From Vigna angularis (taxonomy: Eukaryota; Streptophyta; Magnoliopsida; Fabales; Fabaceae): a stretch of DNA of 64,000 nt. Where the stretch lies: contig NC_068970.1 of assembly GCF_016808095.1 (NCBI RefSeq), positions 51,185,630 through 51,249,629 on the forward strand. Reading direction: 5' to 3'. Below are positions 11,327 through 22,491 of the stretch, in pieces. The notes under the pieces are model-generated. The model worked only from the letters and a program-made list of their open reading frames with translations. It did no database searches and was not told where the DNA came from. How positions within the stretch are numbered: the stretch's first letter is position 1; each line of letters opens with the position of its first letter. The position numbers were made by a program, and so were the translations under genes.

Positions 11327-12533
11327 TAATAGCAGTAGCAAGATTATAATCATCACAAATTAAAATATTTAGTTTTAGTAGAATTATTGCCTTGCCACCA
11401 ACAATTGGCTGACCATGTGCAAAGACTATTTTAACAAGTAAACTCCAAAAGCACTGATATATATGAAGTTTGTAATGTTAAAAAGCTGAAAAGCAATTAG
11501 ACATTTTTCTCTGCTTGTTTGTAGATAATTGTAAATAACGGCTAGCACATGAGATTGAAACACCTGTCATGCATTGCTATATCAACATCTTAAAATCACT
11601 ATTCTTCTTGAATTTTAACCGAAACTGAACCTTAACTTTTCCAAAACTGAACCTTAGCTGGACTTTCTTTATTGAGTTAAAGGACGCCCCCTTATCTATC
11701 TACACTTCTTCATAATACCACTTTTAAAGAATTTCCCTTCCTTTATCACATTGTAAATCTTTTGATTATCATTCTCAAAAAATTACTTCAAAATCTGTTA
11801 TACTTGATATTTTCACAGATTTTACCAACAATATTTACAATGAATGAGCAGATTTGAATTTAAGTTGGTTTGAAACTATTAGATTTGGCCAAACCCATTT
11901 TTGAACAAGTTTAATATAAAAGTCTAAGTGTATCCTTTCGAATACATTAAAAAGGGGAGAAATAGGAAATGTATACTTAGAAGTCCTTTAGCCTCATTAT
12001 TATTTTTTGTGAATTGTGTCTAAAATCTTAAGATTATCCTAAACAATCACTAGATAATTGAATAAAATTAAACACTTAATAACATTATCAACAGTCTGTT
12101 GAAGCTGTCTTTAGTTTCTTTGGCTTGATGTGTTGTTGCATCATCATATTCTAGATGATGTGTCAATAATATGTATTGGCTTGCAATGATACGACAATGC
12201 AAAATTGCTTCAAAAAACTTTCTGCATTGTAAACACTATCTATAAATTAAAAAAATATACAAGAGAACAAAATACTGCCTTTCTTTTCACTGTAGTTTTG
12301 CAAACCAGTTCAATCAGCGACTCTAACTTTCCAACCAAGGATGAAGGGCATTAAATAACGACGTAGTGAGAAATGTATTATTGGACGCACTCTAGACTAT
12401 AAAACAAAAGTTATCTAGACAGTGGATCTTATTAGCTGTCAAAGCAATTTCTATTATTGAATAGGATTATAGCAGTAAAGTAAACAGCAGGAGTGGATAT
12501 CTCCATAAGCAATACCAGGCAGTAGAATAAACA
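10911..12533. other. Intergenic; 3' flank of the L-galactose dehydrogenase gene
   Basis: No gene recognised. It contains an (AT)n tract at 11285-11322. The 12240-12533 part may include the 3' UTR of the minus-strand gene that ends at 12534. Confidence 0.4.
11285..11322. repeat. (AT)n microsatellite
   Basis: About 38 bp of uninterrupted AT dinucleotides. Confidence 0.9.
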
Positions 12534-14827
12534 TCAGCTCTGCTGGATTCCACTGGGCCATGACTGATTTTTAGCAGGCTTCAGAATAGCTTCAACTTCT
12601 GATAGAGCCTCTTCATCAATGCCACTATTTGCTAGTTCTCGTGCAGCAGCAACATTTTCCTCCACCTATTTTGTTATATTGTCCCAGTTAGAACAAGCTT
12701 GGATAGCTTAGCAAGACATCACCTCTTCTAAGACATTCTTTGAATTCCATCAATACACCAAGATAAAAGATGTATTATACGCCAAAAGATGTATTATCAA
12801 ATAACAAACCGCGACAGTTTGCGGTACCGCAATCAATTAGAGCCAGGAAATTTCCTTAGTATGTACTTTACTCATGCAATACTGACCATTAACTTACAGT
12901 ATCAGATAATAAGACATTGCATTAGCATATACCTTTATGCTCAATATCGGTTTTTTATTTATTATTTAGTTGGTGGATGTGAAAAGGACAGATGAACAAA
13001 CCGTAGTTATTTTACAGAGGAAGATTCTCACATGTTTCACTGAACACAACAAGGAGAAAGGTAAGTAATTTATAGACCAAACCATACAAAAGTTCTAGAG
13101 CAATCAGCTTTCATGCATTATACACAAAATTCAATAGATGTTGACAGTAAAGATATATACAATTAAACATGGCAATTCAGGAAGACTGAAACCGAACCTG
13201 TTCAACGGATTTCATGCCTACAAGCACTGATGAGATTTCCTTATTCAACAAGCTGTACTGCAACGCTAACTTTGAAATGTTTTTTCCCTTTTCTTTACAA
13301 TGAGCGGCAGCAGCTTCGCATGCAGACTGCAAAGTTCCAAATTAAAATACAAATATGGCAAAAGAAAGACCATACTAATAGAATGCAGAGCAGTAGTAGC
13401 CTATAGTTGGATCCGTTCATAAAGATATTGCAAAAGAATGACGCAAGTAAAGATTTTTCTTCCAACAGTTGACTACTTCATCTTCTTTTTATGTTGTTTT
13501 TTTCATCTCTAAATTTGTAATGCTTTACTTCTTTTCAGCCGAACTGGGTCACTTTCTATCTCAAGAGATTCAATCACAAAACCGAACTTTAGGCAAATAA
13601 TGGGATGGGAACAAATATTATGCAGTTTCGTAATCAAACTCAACAATGACTTTGGTTTAAGAGAACATTGGGTCATGATCACTGACTCATTTATTTCCTT
13701 TCCTCTCTCATTTGAGGTTCTTCCGTAACTGAAAATAGTATTATTATTTCATTTTCACCAAATGCGTCTATTTAAGCTAATTTAACATCAGTGAGAGTGA
13801 AAACTAGGGGTATAATTGAAAAGAAAAAACATTAACATAGTCTTTCGAACCTTGAAAAGGAGAATTAAATTGAAACAAAAGGAGTAGTGTGTGATGTGAA
13901 TTGAATTAGGGTTGAATGAGTATTTGAGAGTGAGAAAACACGCAGAATGAAAGTGCAGACCTTGAGTTGGGGCGAAGCCGGATGCCATGGAGGTGGGCCA
14001 GCATGAGTGAGAAGGCCCATGGAGAGAGGAGAAGCATTGATGATGCCAACCCCTTTGGCCTTCAAATAGGGTATCAAATCCCCCAAGCTGGAGTCATTCA
14101 CAGAGTAATGGCAATACGAAAGCACCACATCAAGCGTCCCAGGCGGAACCCTATCAAGCACGTAACTGAAAATCCCCAGAGGAAGCCCCGTTATGCCGAT
14201 CAAACGCGTCTTCCCCGCCTCCTTCAATTTCACCAGCGCCGGAATCGTCTCGTTCACGATCTACCAAACAACAACAACAACAACAACGAATCAATCAATC
14301 CTTCGCTTCCATGAAACGCAAGAAGCTGAACGAGAAACGACAGAGGCAGAGGTAATTAACCTGGTCTAGGGAACCGAACTCGATGTCGTGGCACTGGAGA
14401 ATGTCAACGTAGTCAAGCTGCAACCTCTCCAAGCTCTCTTCCACGCTCCTCGTGACTCTCTCCGCGCTGAAATCAAAACCGTCCACGTACCGTCCGCACT
14501 TCGTCGCCACAACGTAGGAGCTCCGAGGAGCTTCAAGAGCCTTGAGTGCCTTCCCCAGCACTTTCTCCGACAATGTCCCTCCGTAATACCTTAAAATTTT
14601 CAGAGAAAATCAATATATGTATGTATGTATGCATGCAATGTAATTGGAGCGTGGGTGGCGGCGTACGGAGAAGTGTCGAAGAAATTGATGCCGGATTGAA
14701 AGGCCAGGCGAACGGAAGCGTTGGCCTGCTCCTCGGAAACTGTGCCGAAGACATTGCCCAGTGGAGAAGCTCCGAAACCGATGCTGCTCACTTTCAGTCC
14801 GGTTCTACCAAGCTCACGTAACTCCAT
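12534..14827 (-). CDS. GALDH: L-galactose dehydrogenase (aldo-keto reductase family)
   Basis: It oxidises L-galactose to L-galactono-1,4-lactone with NAD, the penultimate step of the Smirnoff-Wheeler ascorbate pathway, in the cytosol. Exons (minus): 14827-14667, 14589-14361, 14260-13961, 13326-13198, 12665-12534. All introns have GT-AG borders and the joined frame is open: 316 residues, against 319 in Arabidopsis. The N-terminus has LGRTGLKVSSIGFGASPLG, then INFFDTSPYYGG with the catalytic Asp and Tyr of the AKR tetrad. These are followed by VATKCGRY (Lys), LDYVDILQCHDIEFGSLDQ (His), ITGLPL, SYCHYSVND, ASPLSMGLLT and, near the end, LVGMKSVEQVEENVAAA. The protein ends SWPSGIQQS. The TATTAC junction at exon 1/2 restores the PYYGG motif, which supports the splice model. 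No lesion seen, so probably functional. Expression could not be judged. Confidence 0.95.
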
Positions 14828-16924
14828 TCTCTCACTCTCTCACTCTCTCAAACACACACTCTTCTTTCTTTCTTCAATCACACAGCAATGGATGATTACC
14901 ATTTATGAATTTGAAAGAAACTTGCAAAGTGGACCCACCCAGCCACTGTTTTTCTGACTGGACTGGATTATTTCCTATTAAATAAATAGTGGATTTCGTA
15001 TAATTATTATATTTTCTATGGGTTGTTTCTCCTACGCTTTTCCACATTTCTCCTTCACTCCATTTTAAAAATAACTTTCTTATTTCAAAATATGCAGAAG
15101 TTTTTGAAATTTCTTTTAACGATTTGTTAACAAAAAAAATATTTTAACAAATTTTCAAATTTATTAAAAATTTGGAAATTTTTTAATAGATTTTAAAATT
15201 GGTGGAATAATTTTTTCTTTAATAAATTTCAAAATCCATTTAAAAAATGGAACATAGAATTTTTTTTTAAATATAAAAGATAATTTTAGAATTTTTAAAA
15301 AATATGAAGAGATAATAAAATAAAAAGAAATATGGAGTGGTGTAGGAAGAAGGAAATGAACTACATGTATGCAGAAAGTATCTAATAGTTTTAAGGATCA
15401 AACTAAACTACCTTTCAACTCTTTCTTTTTGCGCCGTGGAATTCTCATATGCACCTTCTACAAAATATATAAAATTTCTTTGCACTCTCACAACAAATTT
15501 ATCTTTTCTAGAAAAATATGAAATAAATTTAATACCTTTTTAGGAAAGAAGTATGAAGTACTTGACTTTGACTTCTTGATAGCCGTTGTAAATTTATTGA
15601 AAACTATTTGGACAATTATAAGTTTTGTCCAAATATCGTTTTATAAAAATTATTAAAAAGTGGTAATCTTTTATACAGGCTTAGTGAATTGGTAAATGTA
15701 TTTGTTGATAAGGTATGATGGTGGTTGAGAATTGGTAAATATTTACATTAAAATTTTTATTTAAGGGTTGTCTCCATTATTTTGGAAAAATTTGAATATT
15801 TACTCATGAAATCAAAATTCTTTTTCAAATTTTAAAAGAATTGTGATAAATTATGACATGAAGAATGTTACTAGTATAACTCTTTAAATAAACTATTTAT
15901 TTTAACTTAAATTTATTACAAAGTTAAAACTAAATTATGAATTTTAAAAGGATTTATGACTAGTTTAATATCTATTTTATTATCGAAAATTTATTGGAAC
16001 TTTTTACTCCCATGGGAAAGTTTATACAAAAACTTTATAGAATTACCACTTCTATAGAGAGTTATCACTCCAAAATATACAATATTTTCTTTAATGACGA
16101 GATTTTAATCCATTAGACAGGGAGTTCTCATTCAAAATTCAAAATTCTCCAAACAATATTCAACTATTCTCATACACATGTTTTAATTTTCTTAGAAAAA
16201 AAATAAAAGAAAGTAGTCATTCATCTTTCAACATATAATTTAACACACACAAAAATATGAGTGAAAACAAATATCATATTAAAAAAAATATATATATATA
16301 TATATATTAATTATACAAATTATTTAATAATACATGACAGAAATATGTTCTCACAAAAATAGTTGAATTATGATAATAGAAAAGCAATCTTAAATTAGAA
16401 AAATAATTTGAAGGAATATGATTTTCAAGCCATAAAATTTTAATCATGGAGTTATTATAAAAAATGGTAAATTTAATGGGTTATATTTGACATTTTTGAC
16501 TGTTACCTATGCTAAATACATTATTTGCAATTTGTCATTTTTTCGTAAGAGGTTGCTAACAAATTCAGTGAAATTTTTGGTAATTCCTAAAACAAGTTTG
16601 TAAAACTTATCAAGGAGAAGGTTAATTGAGGAGACACAGATACCAATGACATTTGAACCCAACTGTATAAGGGACTGACATCACTCTCTATCCAAAACCT
16701 TAAGACAATGAGTTAATGGGTGTTTCACTTTTATATAATGCTCTACTTTCTCAATTCTATCCAATGTGGACTTTGACTCACATTTGGATTTCTAACAATT
16801 TACACTATCACTCAACAATGTAGACACCACATTATCACATACATTTTTTTTTTCAATATACATAACATCCAAATTGTGGTGTAATAAGTTGTCTATCCAA
16901 TAAGAAAGTTAAAAGATATACTTT
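14828..16924. other. Intergenic, promoter side of L-galactose dehydrogenase
   Basis: A CT-rich stretch at about 14828-14880 is probably the 5' leader of the minus-strand gene. The rest is AT-rich, with a short (TA)n at about 16289-16308. Bases 16640-16790 (ccaaaaccttaagacaatga, ccaatgtggactttgactca) have the look of a legume LTR promoter region, but I could not find its partner or ends. Confidence 0.4.
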
Positions 16925-17560
16925 TTTTTGCCATTGTTGAGTGTATAACTTAGCATTATTAACTCCTTGATGTCTTTTGGCTCATTCTTCAAGTAATGGT
17001 TCTTTCCCAAAATCAACATTAAGATTTTGAACTTGTTGTAACACACCATATTCTGAGACTGACAAAGGTGAATTTCTATTTTCTATACTTCCATCAAATC
17101 TCATTAGAGTCAATTTAAATTTATGTCTTCCATTCAACTAACGACAATGACTCATGAAACAAAATTTATCATCTTTAATAAGTTTTTTAAGAATTGTGTT
17201 TTAATTACATCTATGACATGCCAACCCAATGTGTTTTCCATCTAGATAAGGTTCTAAGACCTAGTAAATCACTAATAGTCCACAATATGTGCATGAATAT
17301 CAAACATTTCATTTCCATATGAAACAAAAATTTTGATACTAATGTTCCATAACTCTTTCAACTCTTCTATTAGTGCTTGTAATTATATTGTTTCAAATAT
17401 AGAAAGCTAAGGAATAAAACAAAAGGCTCTCATATCAAAGTAGACACATCTAGCTTGTTATTCACAATAGCCATGAGGATTCACTTTGCTATAATTCCCA
17501 TGGTTATTTTGGCTTTATGGAGTTCTGCATATTATTGTAAGATTTCCTTTATCATTGACT
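16925..17560 (-). pseudogene. CACTA (En/Spm) TNP2-type transposase relic
   Basis: On the minus strand, decayed frames retain the order of a TNP2-like transposase. First comes LIEELKELWNISIKIF (about 17372-17325), which matches the LVEELKELW-GV segment. Then come a region with NEMFDIHAHIVDY, a weak FMSHCR-like piece where relatives read MGHRRFL, and MRFDGSIENRNSPLSVSEYG (about 17110-17050), where relatives read a FDGK-E---AP--LSG motif. Stops occur throughout, so it is inactive. No terminal repeats could be assigned to this relic. Confidence 0.55.
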
Positions 17561-18209
17561 TCAACTAGCTTTGATTTGCTTCACTCAAAGTAATTTTTCT
17601 CTTAAACTGATGTAGTTTGGTTATTTTGAAAAGCATAAGTAATTAAAACAAAGTACTTTGGTTATTTCGAAAAGTAGAAGTAATTAAAACTTTGTTATAA
17701 TAATTACTAGCATGAGTTTTTATTTGTTTTCCTCCTGCACTAGTTATGGCTAATTTTAGTTATACTAGTCCAAATAGCCTGTGAATTGGGAAGTTTGAGC
17801 ACATCTTATGCATCAAATGAGAAAGTATAGAGTCTTGTGAACCTTATCAAGATTGATAATGTCCTGAATGACGAGTTGAAGAATATTGCAAGAAACTATC
17901 TTCCTACTAATGCCATATTACTTAAAAACAAATTCAACATCGGGGTTTGTTATTAAACTACCAAATCACTCTACGCTGCCTTGTAGCAATCCTAAGAGTC
18001 CTCATTGTCCACTAATTGGCCTACCAAAATGACAAGCTCGTATAAAAAAAAATAGTGATGCTTTTAACAAAAGGCTCCAAAATGAAAGGGCAATTGAGCC
18101 TAACACTTCTAACTAATTATTAAGGCACAATATATAAAGCATTAAAATACACATCTGTTTATGAATTAACTCAAGGAGTGCCAATCAAATGTGCAAAGCA
18201 TGAAACAAA
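17561..18209. other. No gene seen; short tandem repeat
   Basis: A 41-bp unit starting tttggttattt is repeated at 17616-17656 and 17657-17690 (second copy shorter). The remainder to 18209 has no supported feature. Confidence 0.45.
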
Positions 18210-19381
18210 CACTAGTAAAAAAAGTAATTTTTTAAGTCTCTCAATTTATAAGTCAGTTCCAAAAATACTAAACTTAATAAATGTTCAGTGACATTTTTGT
18301 AAATAATTTGTTAAGCTCATATCAAACTTAAATTTATATTTCAAGTCTATTAGAATACAAACAAACTTAATTTTGTATCTTGAGTTTTCCAACAGACCTT
18401 AACTTATATTTTAAGTTTCTTAAAATACAACAAGACTTAAATTTTGTATATGTTAGTTTTTCAACATACCTAAATTTATTTCTAACCTAAATCACAACTT
18501 TTTCTTCATCAAATCTCAAAACACAACACTAAGTCTTTCTCCATTTTCTTCCACTATGAGAAATTTCTTCCTCCTCTCCATTATTGCACTATCCATCTTC
18601 ATCTTTGTGTGGGATCTCCTCGCCTCTACGTCCAAGGGCACGTGTGTCGTAGCTACCTCGCAGGCCATGCTGCCTTAATGCACTGCGCGTTGATGTAAGT
18701 TTCGCCGTCTAGGGTAGCCTCTTCTCCACCTTCAACTGCACTATGGTTTACCTGCGAGAAGGAAGACCCCTGGAACTCCATTGTCGTTGGTGCCTCTATC
18801 GGTGACTTCCTCTCCATGCGTTAGGGTCTCCTTGTTGCCTTCGGCGCTACCACATTCGGCGGCGCCCTCCTCACTCTCATCAAGGGCGCTAACATCATGT
18901 TGAAAAGGTTCCTTAGCACGCAACAGTAGATGCCCATCATCATCGATGACGGTTTCCCTTCCAATGAGCTATCGGGCTAGACAACTTCAATTTCTCTTTT
19001 CTCTTTTTTGTTGTATTCTATAAAGAAAATGATTGAATTTATGGGTTCTTGTGTTGTATTTGTTTGGTTGTGAAGATGTATTTGTGTTGTATTACATTCA
19101 AATTTCATCTTTATTCTGTATTGGAAATTTGACATATAAGAAAGATTTATTTTGTGGTGGCTGATTACGATAACTTGTTACTAGCAAGGTACCAATGAAA
19201 TATATGGTTAGATTTGTAATTTTAGACAAAAAATCTAAGTCTGTTGATTTATAACAGAGTGAAAATTTAAATATGTTGTTTAATAACAAATTTAAAATTT
19301 AAGTCTGTCAAATCTAAGTTTGTTATAATATATATTTAAAAAGCTCAAAATAATAGACTTAAAAAACTTGTTTTAATATGT
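18210..19381 (+). mobile_element. Candidate non-autonomous CACTA element carrying a gene fragment
   Basis: The left end reads CACTAGTAAAAAAAG (18210). The sequence after it, up to about 18490, repeats short words (aacttaaattttgta, tcaagt, taagttt). Similar words in opposite orientation fill 19205-19370. The right end agacttaaaaaacttgtttt (about 19358) is the near complement of the left subterminal aattttttaagtct, although the last bases no longer read TAGTG. Between the ends lies a GC-richer Tim17-family fragment. CACTA-type ends with subterminal repeats and a captured host fragment fit a Pack-CACTA element. The decayed right terminus is the weak point. Confidence 0.5.
18610..18980 (+). pseudogene. 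Tim17-family (mitochondrial inner-membrane translocase) gene fragment
   Basis: Tim17 proteins are core subunits of the TIM23 preprotein translocase. Decayed frames here match the family: SQAM then NALRVDVSFAV, a stop where Trp is expected, GSLFSTFNCTMVYLR, a frameshift, then KEDPWNSIVVGASIGDFLSM, a stop where Gln is expected, GLLVAFGATTFGGALLTLIK, GANIMLKRFLSTQQ, another stop and a short tail. The three stops are TAG at about 18706, 18821 and 18926, all one change from Trp or Gln codons. No introns are visible in this part. The N-terminal region and first helix are missing or unrecognisable. The GC content is well above its surroundings, consistent with capture from elsewhere. Confidence 0.75.
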
Positions 19382-19654
19382 CTAAAGTAATAAAAAGCAC
19401 ACTTAAGAATTAAGCAAAGAAGTGAGTTAGGCATGACAAAGTGGGAAAGTGAAAATAAATTCTACAAATTGAAAAAGTACATATGCTTTAGACTATTCAG
19501 TCTCTCTTTAGACGATATTGTCTGAACAACTGATCCTCCCTCACAATCACCTCTTGTGAATCCTTCTTCATTTGATAACACTGATAAATATGTTATTATC
19601 AGTAACTTTCTCAAATGATATGAGGATCAATAGCCTTCTAGTTCCAATGCCTCT
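18981..19654. other. Right part of the CACTA-like element, then spacer
   Basis: To about 19381 this is subterminal sequence of the CACTA-like element. From there to 19654 it may be decayed upstream sequence of the Copia relic that follows; no motif proves it. Confidence 0.35.
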
Positions 19655-20990
19655 GTAGCATGCACAAGTTTCTTTTATTGATTTGACTCAATCTTCTGCT
19701 CTTGGTCCTTGGGTTCTTGACTCAAGAGCCACAAATCACATTATTGATTACAAATCTTTGTTTTCCTCTTTATCCTCATTGAATAATTTACCTTCTATTA
19801 TATGGCTGATGGATCTAGGGCTTTAGCTCGTGGTATTAGGATTGTTAACATTTTTCTTTTTTTATATCCATTGATAATGTTATTTATGTTCTTGGGTTCC
19901 TTTTAACTTGTTATCCATAAATTGTCTAACTCATACTCTTAATTGTGTTATTTCTCTTACCAAAGATTTTATTTGTTTATAGGATCGAAGTTTGAGACAA
20001 ATAATTGAAACCAGATGTGAGTCTCATGATCTTTATCATCTTTGTCCCTCTACACATGTTGGCACAGTTGTGGAATCTCTTTCTCCTCTTCATGCTCAGT
20101 TATGTCATCCCAGTCTTGCTAAACTACAACAATTTGTTCCTAGCTTATTCAGGTTATCTAGTTTGGTCTGTGTAAGTTATGCAAGCATTGACATTGTTCC
20201 TTTCCTCATAGTGTCTCACAACTTTCTTCGTTCCCTTTTGCTTTGTTCACTCTGACATTTAGGGACTTAGTCGTATTAAGTCTAATTTAGGTTTTCAATA
20301 TTTTATTAATTTTATTGATGATTATTCCGGGTGTGTTTGGTTGTTTGAAAAATCGTTATAAATTATTTTATATATTTCAATTTTTTTAAATTAAAACTCA
20401 ATTTGGTGTTTCTATTTAAACTTTGCGAAGTGATAATGACCATGAATATTTTTTCTATTCTTTTAAAAAAATTGAGTTCTCATGACATTCTCCTTCAAAG
20501 TTCATGTGTTTATAAACCTCAACAAAATGGGGTGACTAAGTGAAAAAATAAATCTTATTAAAACAACTCGCACTCTTATAATTCATGGTGAGATTCATGA
20601 ATATTTTTAGTGTGATGTTACTTCATGTTATCTCATTAATCGCATGCCCCATTTGGTTTTAGAAAATAAAATGTTCCATTCCTTTTATTTCCTCATGAAC
20701 TGCATCCTTTACCTCTAAAAGTTTTTGGTTTTATATGTTTTATTCATAATTTTAGTGACGTTGTTGCTTTAAAATTGTACATGTAAGGTTGTTGCTTCAA
20801 AATTTCCTTCATCCATTATTTCTTGGCCAACAACATTTCTTTATATGTCCTATGTCATATTGTAGCATTTGGAATATTTATTTTCTTCGAATTTGATTTA
20901 CCTGTTTGAAATTACATTTCTTGAATCTACCTTTAGTTATTATTGAAACATTCACTTACTTCAACTTCCCACTCTTTCTTATGTATTTTT
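19655..20990 (+). pseudogene. Copia gag-pol relic (protease, GAG-pre-integrase, integrase)
   Basis: Broken plus-strand frames keep Copia order. The protease-like piece reads LDSRATNHII (family DSGATDHI), with Gly changed to Arg. The GAG-pre-integrase piece at 19992-20255 has LYHLCPSTH and LHAQLCHPSLAKLQQFVPSL, where family members read RLGHPS; Arg-Leu-Gly is lost. The integrase piece shows GFQYFINFIDDYSGCVWLF (about 20295-20350) and, later, NKMG with NRMPHLVLENKMFHSF near 20650. Many stops and shifts are present. No LTR pair could be assigned and the RT domain is not seen. Confidence 0.75.
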
Positions 20991-22491
20991 ATGTTTCGAT
21001 TTTTTGTTTTCAAGAACAACACATCCTTATAAGAAATACATTTTTTTAAATATATATGATGGAGATGCTTTTAGAATTTTGAACTATGTTCCATGATACA
21101 TTTCTATTCTCCAAAAAAAAAGTCAAATTTGTGAATAACGTTATTAATGGTTATTAGATAATTCAGACATAACAACCGTGAGAGTTATAAGACGACTTAG
21201 TAATAAGATTAAAAAAAAAAAGATAACGTGAGAGTTATAAAACGACTTAGTAATAAGATTAAAAAAAAAGGACAAGAAAGGTTGTGGGGATTCAAATCTA
21301 TATTAGTTCTCGACAATTATAAAAATTAGTTTGATGTTCTTGTCGAAAGATTTTTGATATACATGTTTTCCATACATATGAATTGATAGATATATCCAAC
21401 CCTAACCTCCTATCAAGGTATCTAAAGGGACATTACTTGTCAAAATACAATTTTCCTTTCGAACGACAAAGTATAATCATTTCAACACTGAACAACGTTT
21501 GATTGATATGCTCGTTCCAATGAGCCAGACTGTACTTCGGAAGACAAGTTTTTCACCCCACACATGCCACTAGGGAATTGGCTAAAACCTTCTCAAGTCA
21601 ATGGAAACTGTTGCATTTCACAAAAAATGGGAAACTGTGCTGTATGAATCATTAGGCTTATAATTCATGATCAACATCTTACCACGTTATCACATAGGCT
21701 TTCGTTATTTTGTTATTTAATAGCTGATGATGGTGTCACTGCCCTTTGCAAATGATCTTTGACCAAGAAAATGAGAGACTCGGAAAGAGCCAAGGAAGTG
21801 ACTTAACAAAAGAAAGCAAATAAACACGTACCTTGAGGCTTTGGACACGATGACAGGGACCACATGATGATTCTTGTTTTAAGCTCTTGATCAGGATTTC
21901 AATGACTAGTTGGTGAAGAACACCCCAAAGTCCACAAAAACAACAGAAGTTGGGACACCGATTTGTCATTTTGAAGGCAACAACTTGATATAAAATGAGT
22001 TGTATCTATGTTCCTTGATTGAAAATGTTAGCTTCCATGGTTGTCCAAGACAATCCACCCCATAAAACCCGTGAGTATGATAGTGCAACTGTTCTATAAG
22101 TTGAGATACAGTAACGTCAAGTAGGACAAAGATTATCACAATAACCAAATATATAAGCTGCTGTTTCTGGGACATAGTCCTCATTCTATAGTACACTGCA
22201 TATACTGCAATATCTGTTTATGAGTAAGTTTCTTATCTTCACCAACTTTCTCATAAAGATCTTTAATTATAGTCGACAATGTACATGTACATAGAATCAT
22301 GGAGTCTCTGTGGTCTGATGATATGGGGATTTTTTTTTCTTACATGTATTGGGTTAGGGATCACTTATAACCCAAATCTGCATCAACTAGTTGAAAATTA
22401 AAGTACCAAAGCTTATCAACTTTAAGCTGACTATTGACTTTTCTTCCAGGATATTACTTCTAGCTCTTTTTATTGCAGACTTGGCTTTCTT
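20991..22491. other. Intergenic, upstream of the bHLH gene
   Basis: A 50-bp unit (gtgagagttata, cgacttagtaataagatt) is repeated in tandem at 21178-21227 and 21228-21269. Two short minus-strand frames (21736-21969 and 21966-22196) are open, and the second has a hydrophobic stretch, but neither has recognisable homology or splice context. Otherwise nothing is supported. Confidence 0.4.

Noticed and set aside
17830..18060. Possible LINE-type RT zinc-binding fragment (NIARNYLPTNAILLKNKFNI)
   Set aside because: One short resemblance with no upstream RT or downstream Cys-rich pattern.
21736..22196. Two short minus-strand frames, one with a hydrophobic segment
   Set aside because: No recognised homology, no clear joining splice sites; could be a small gene but the evidence is too thin.
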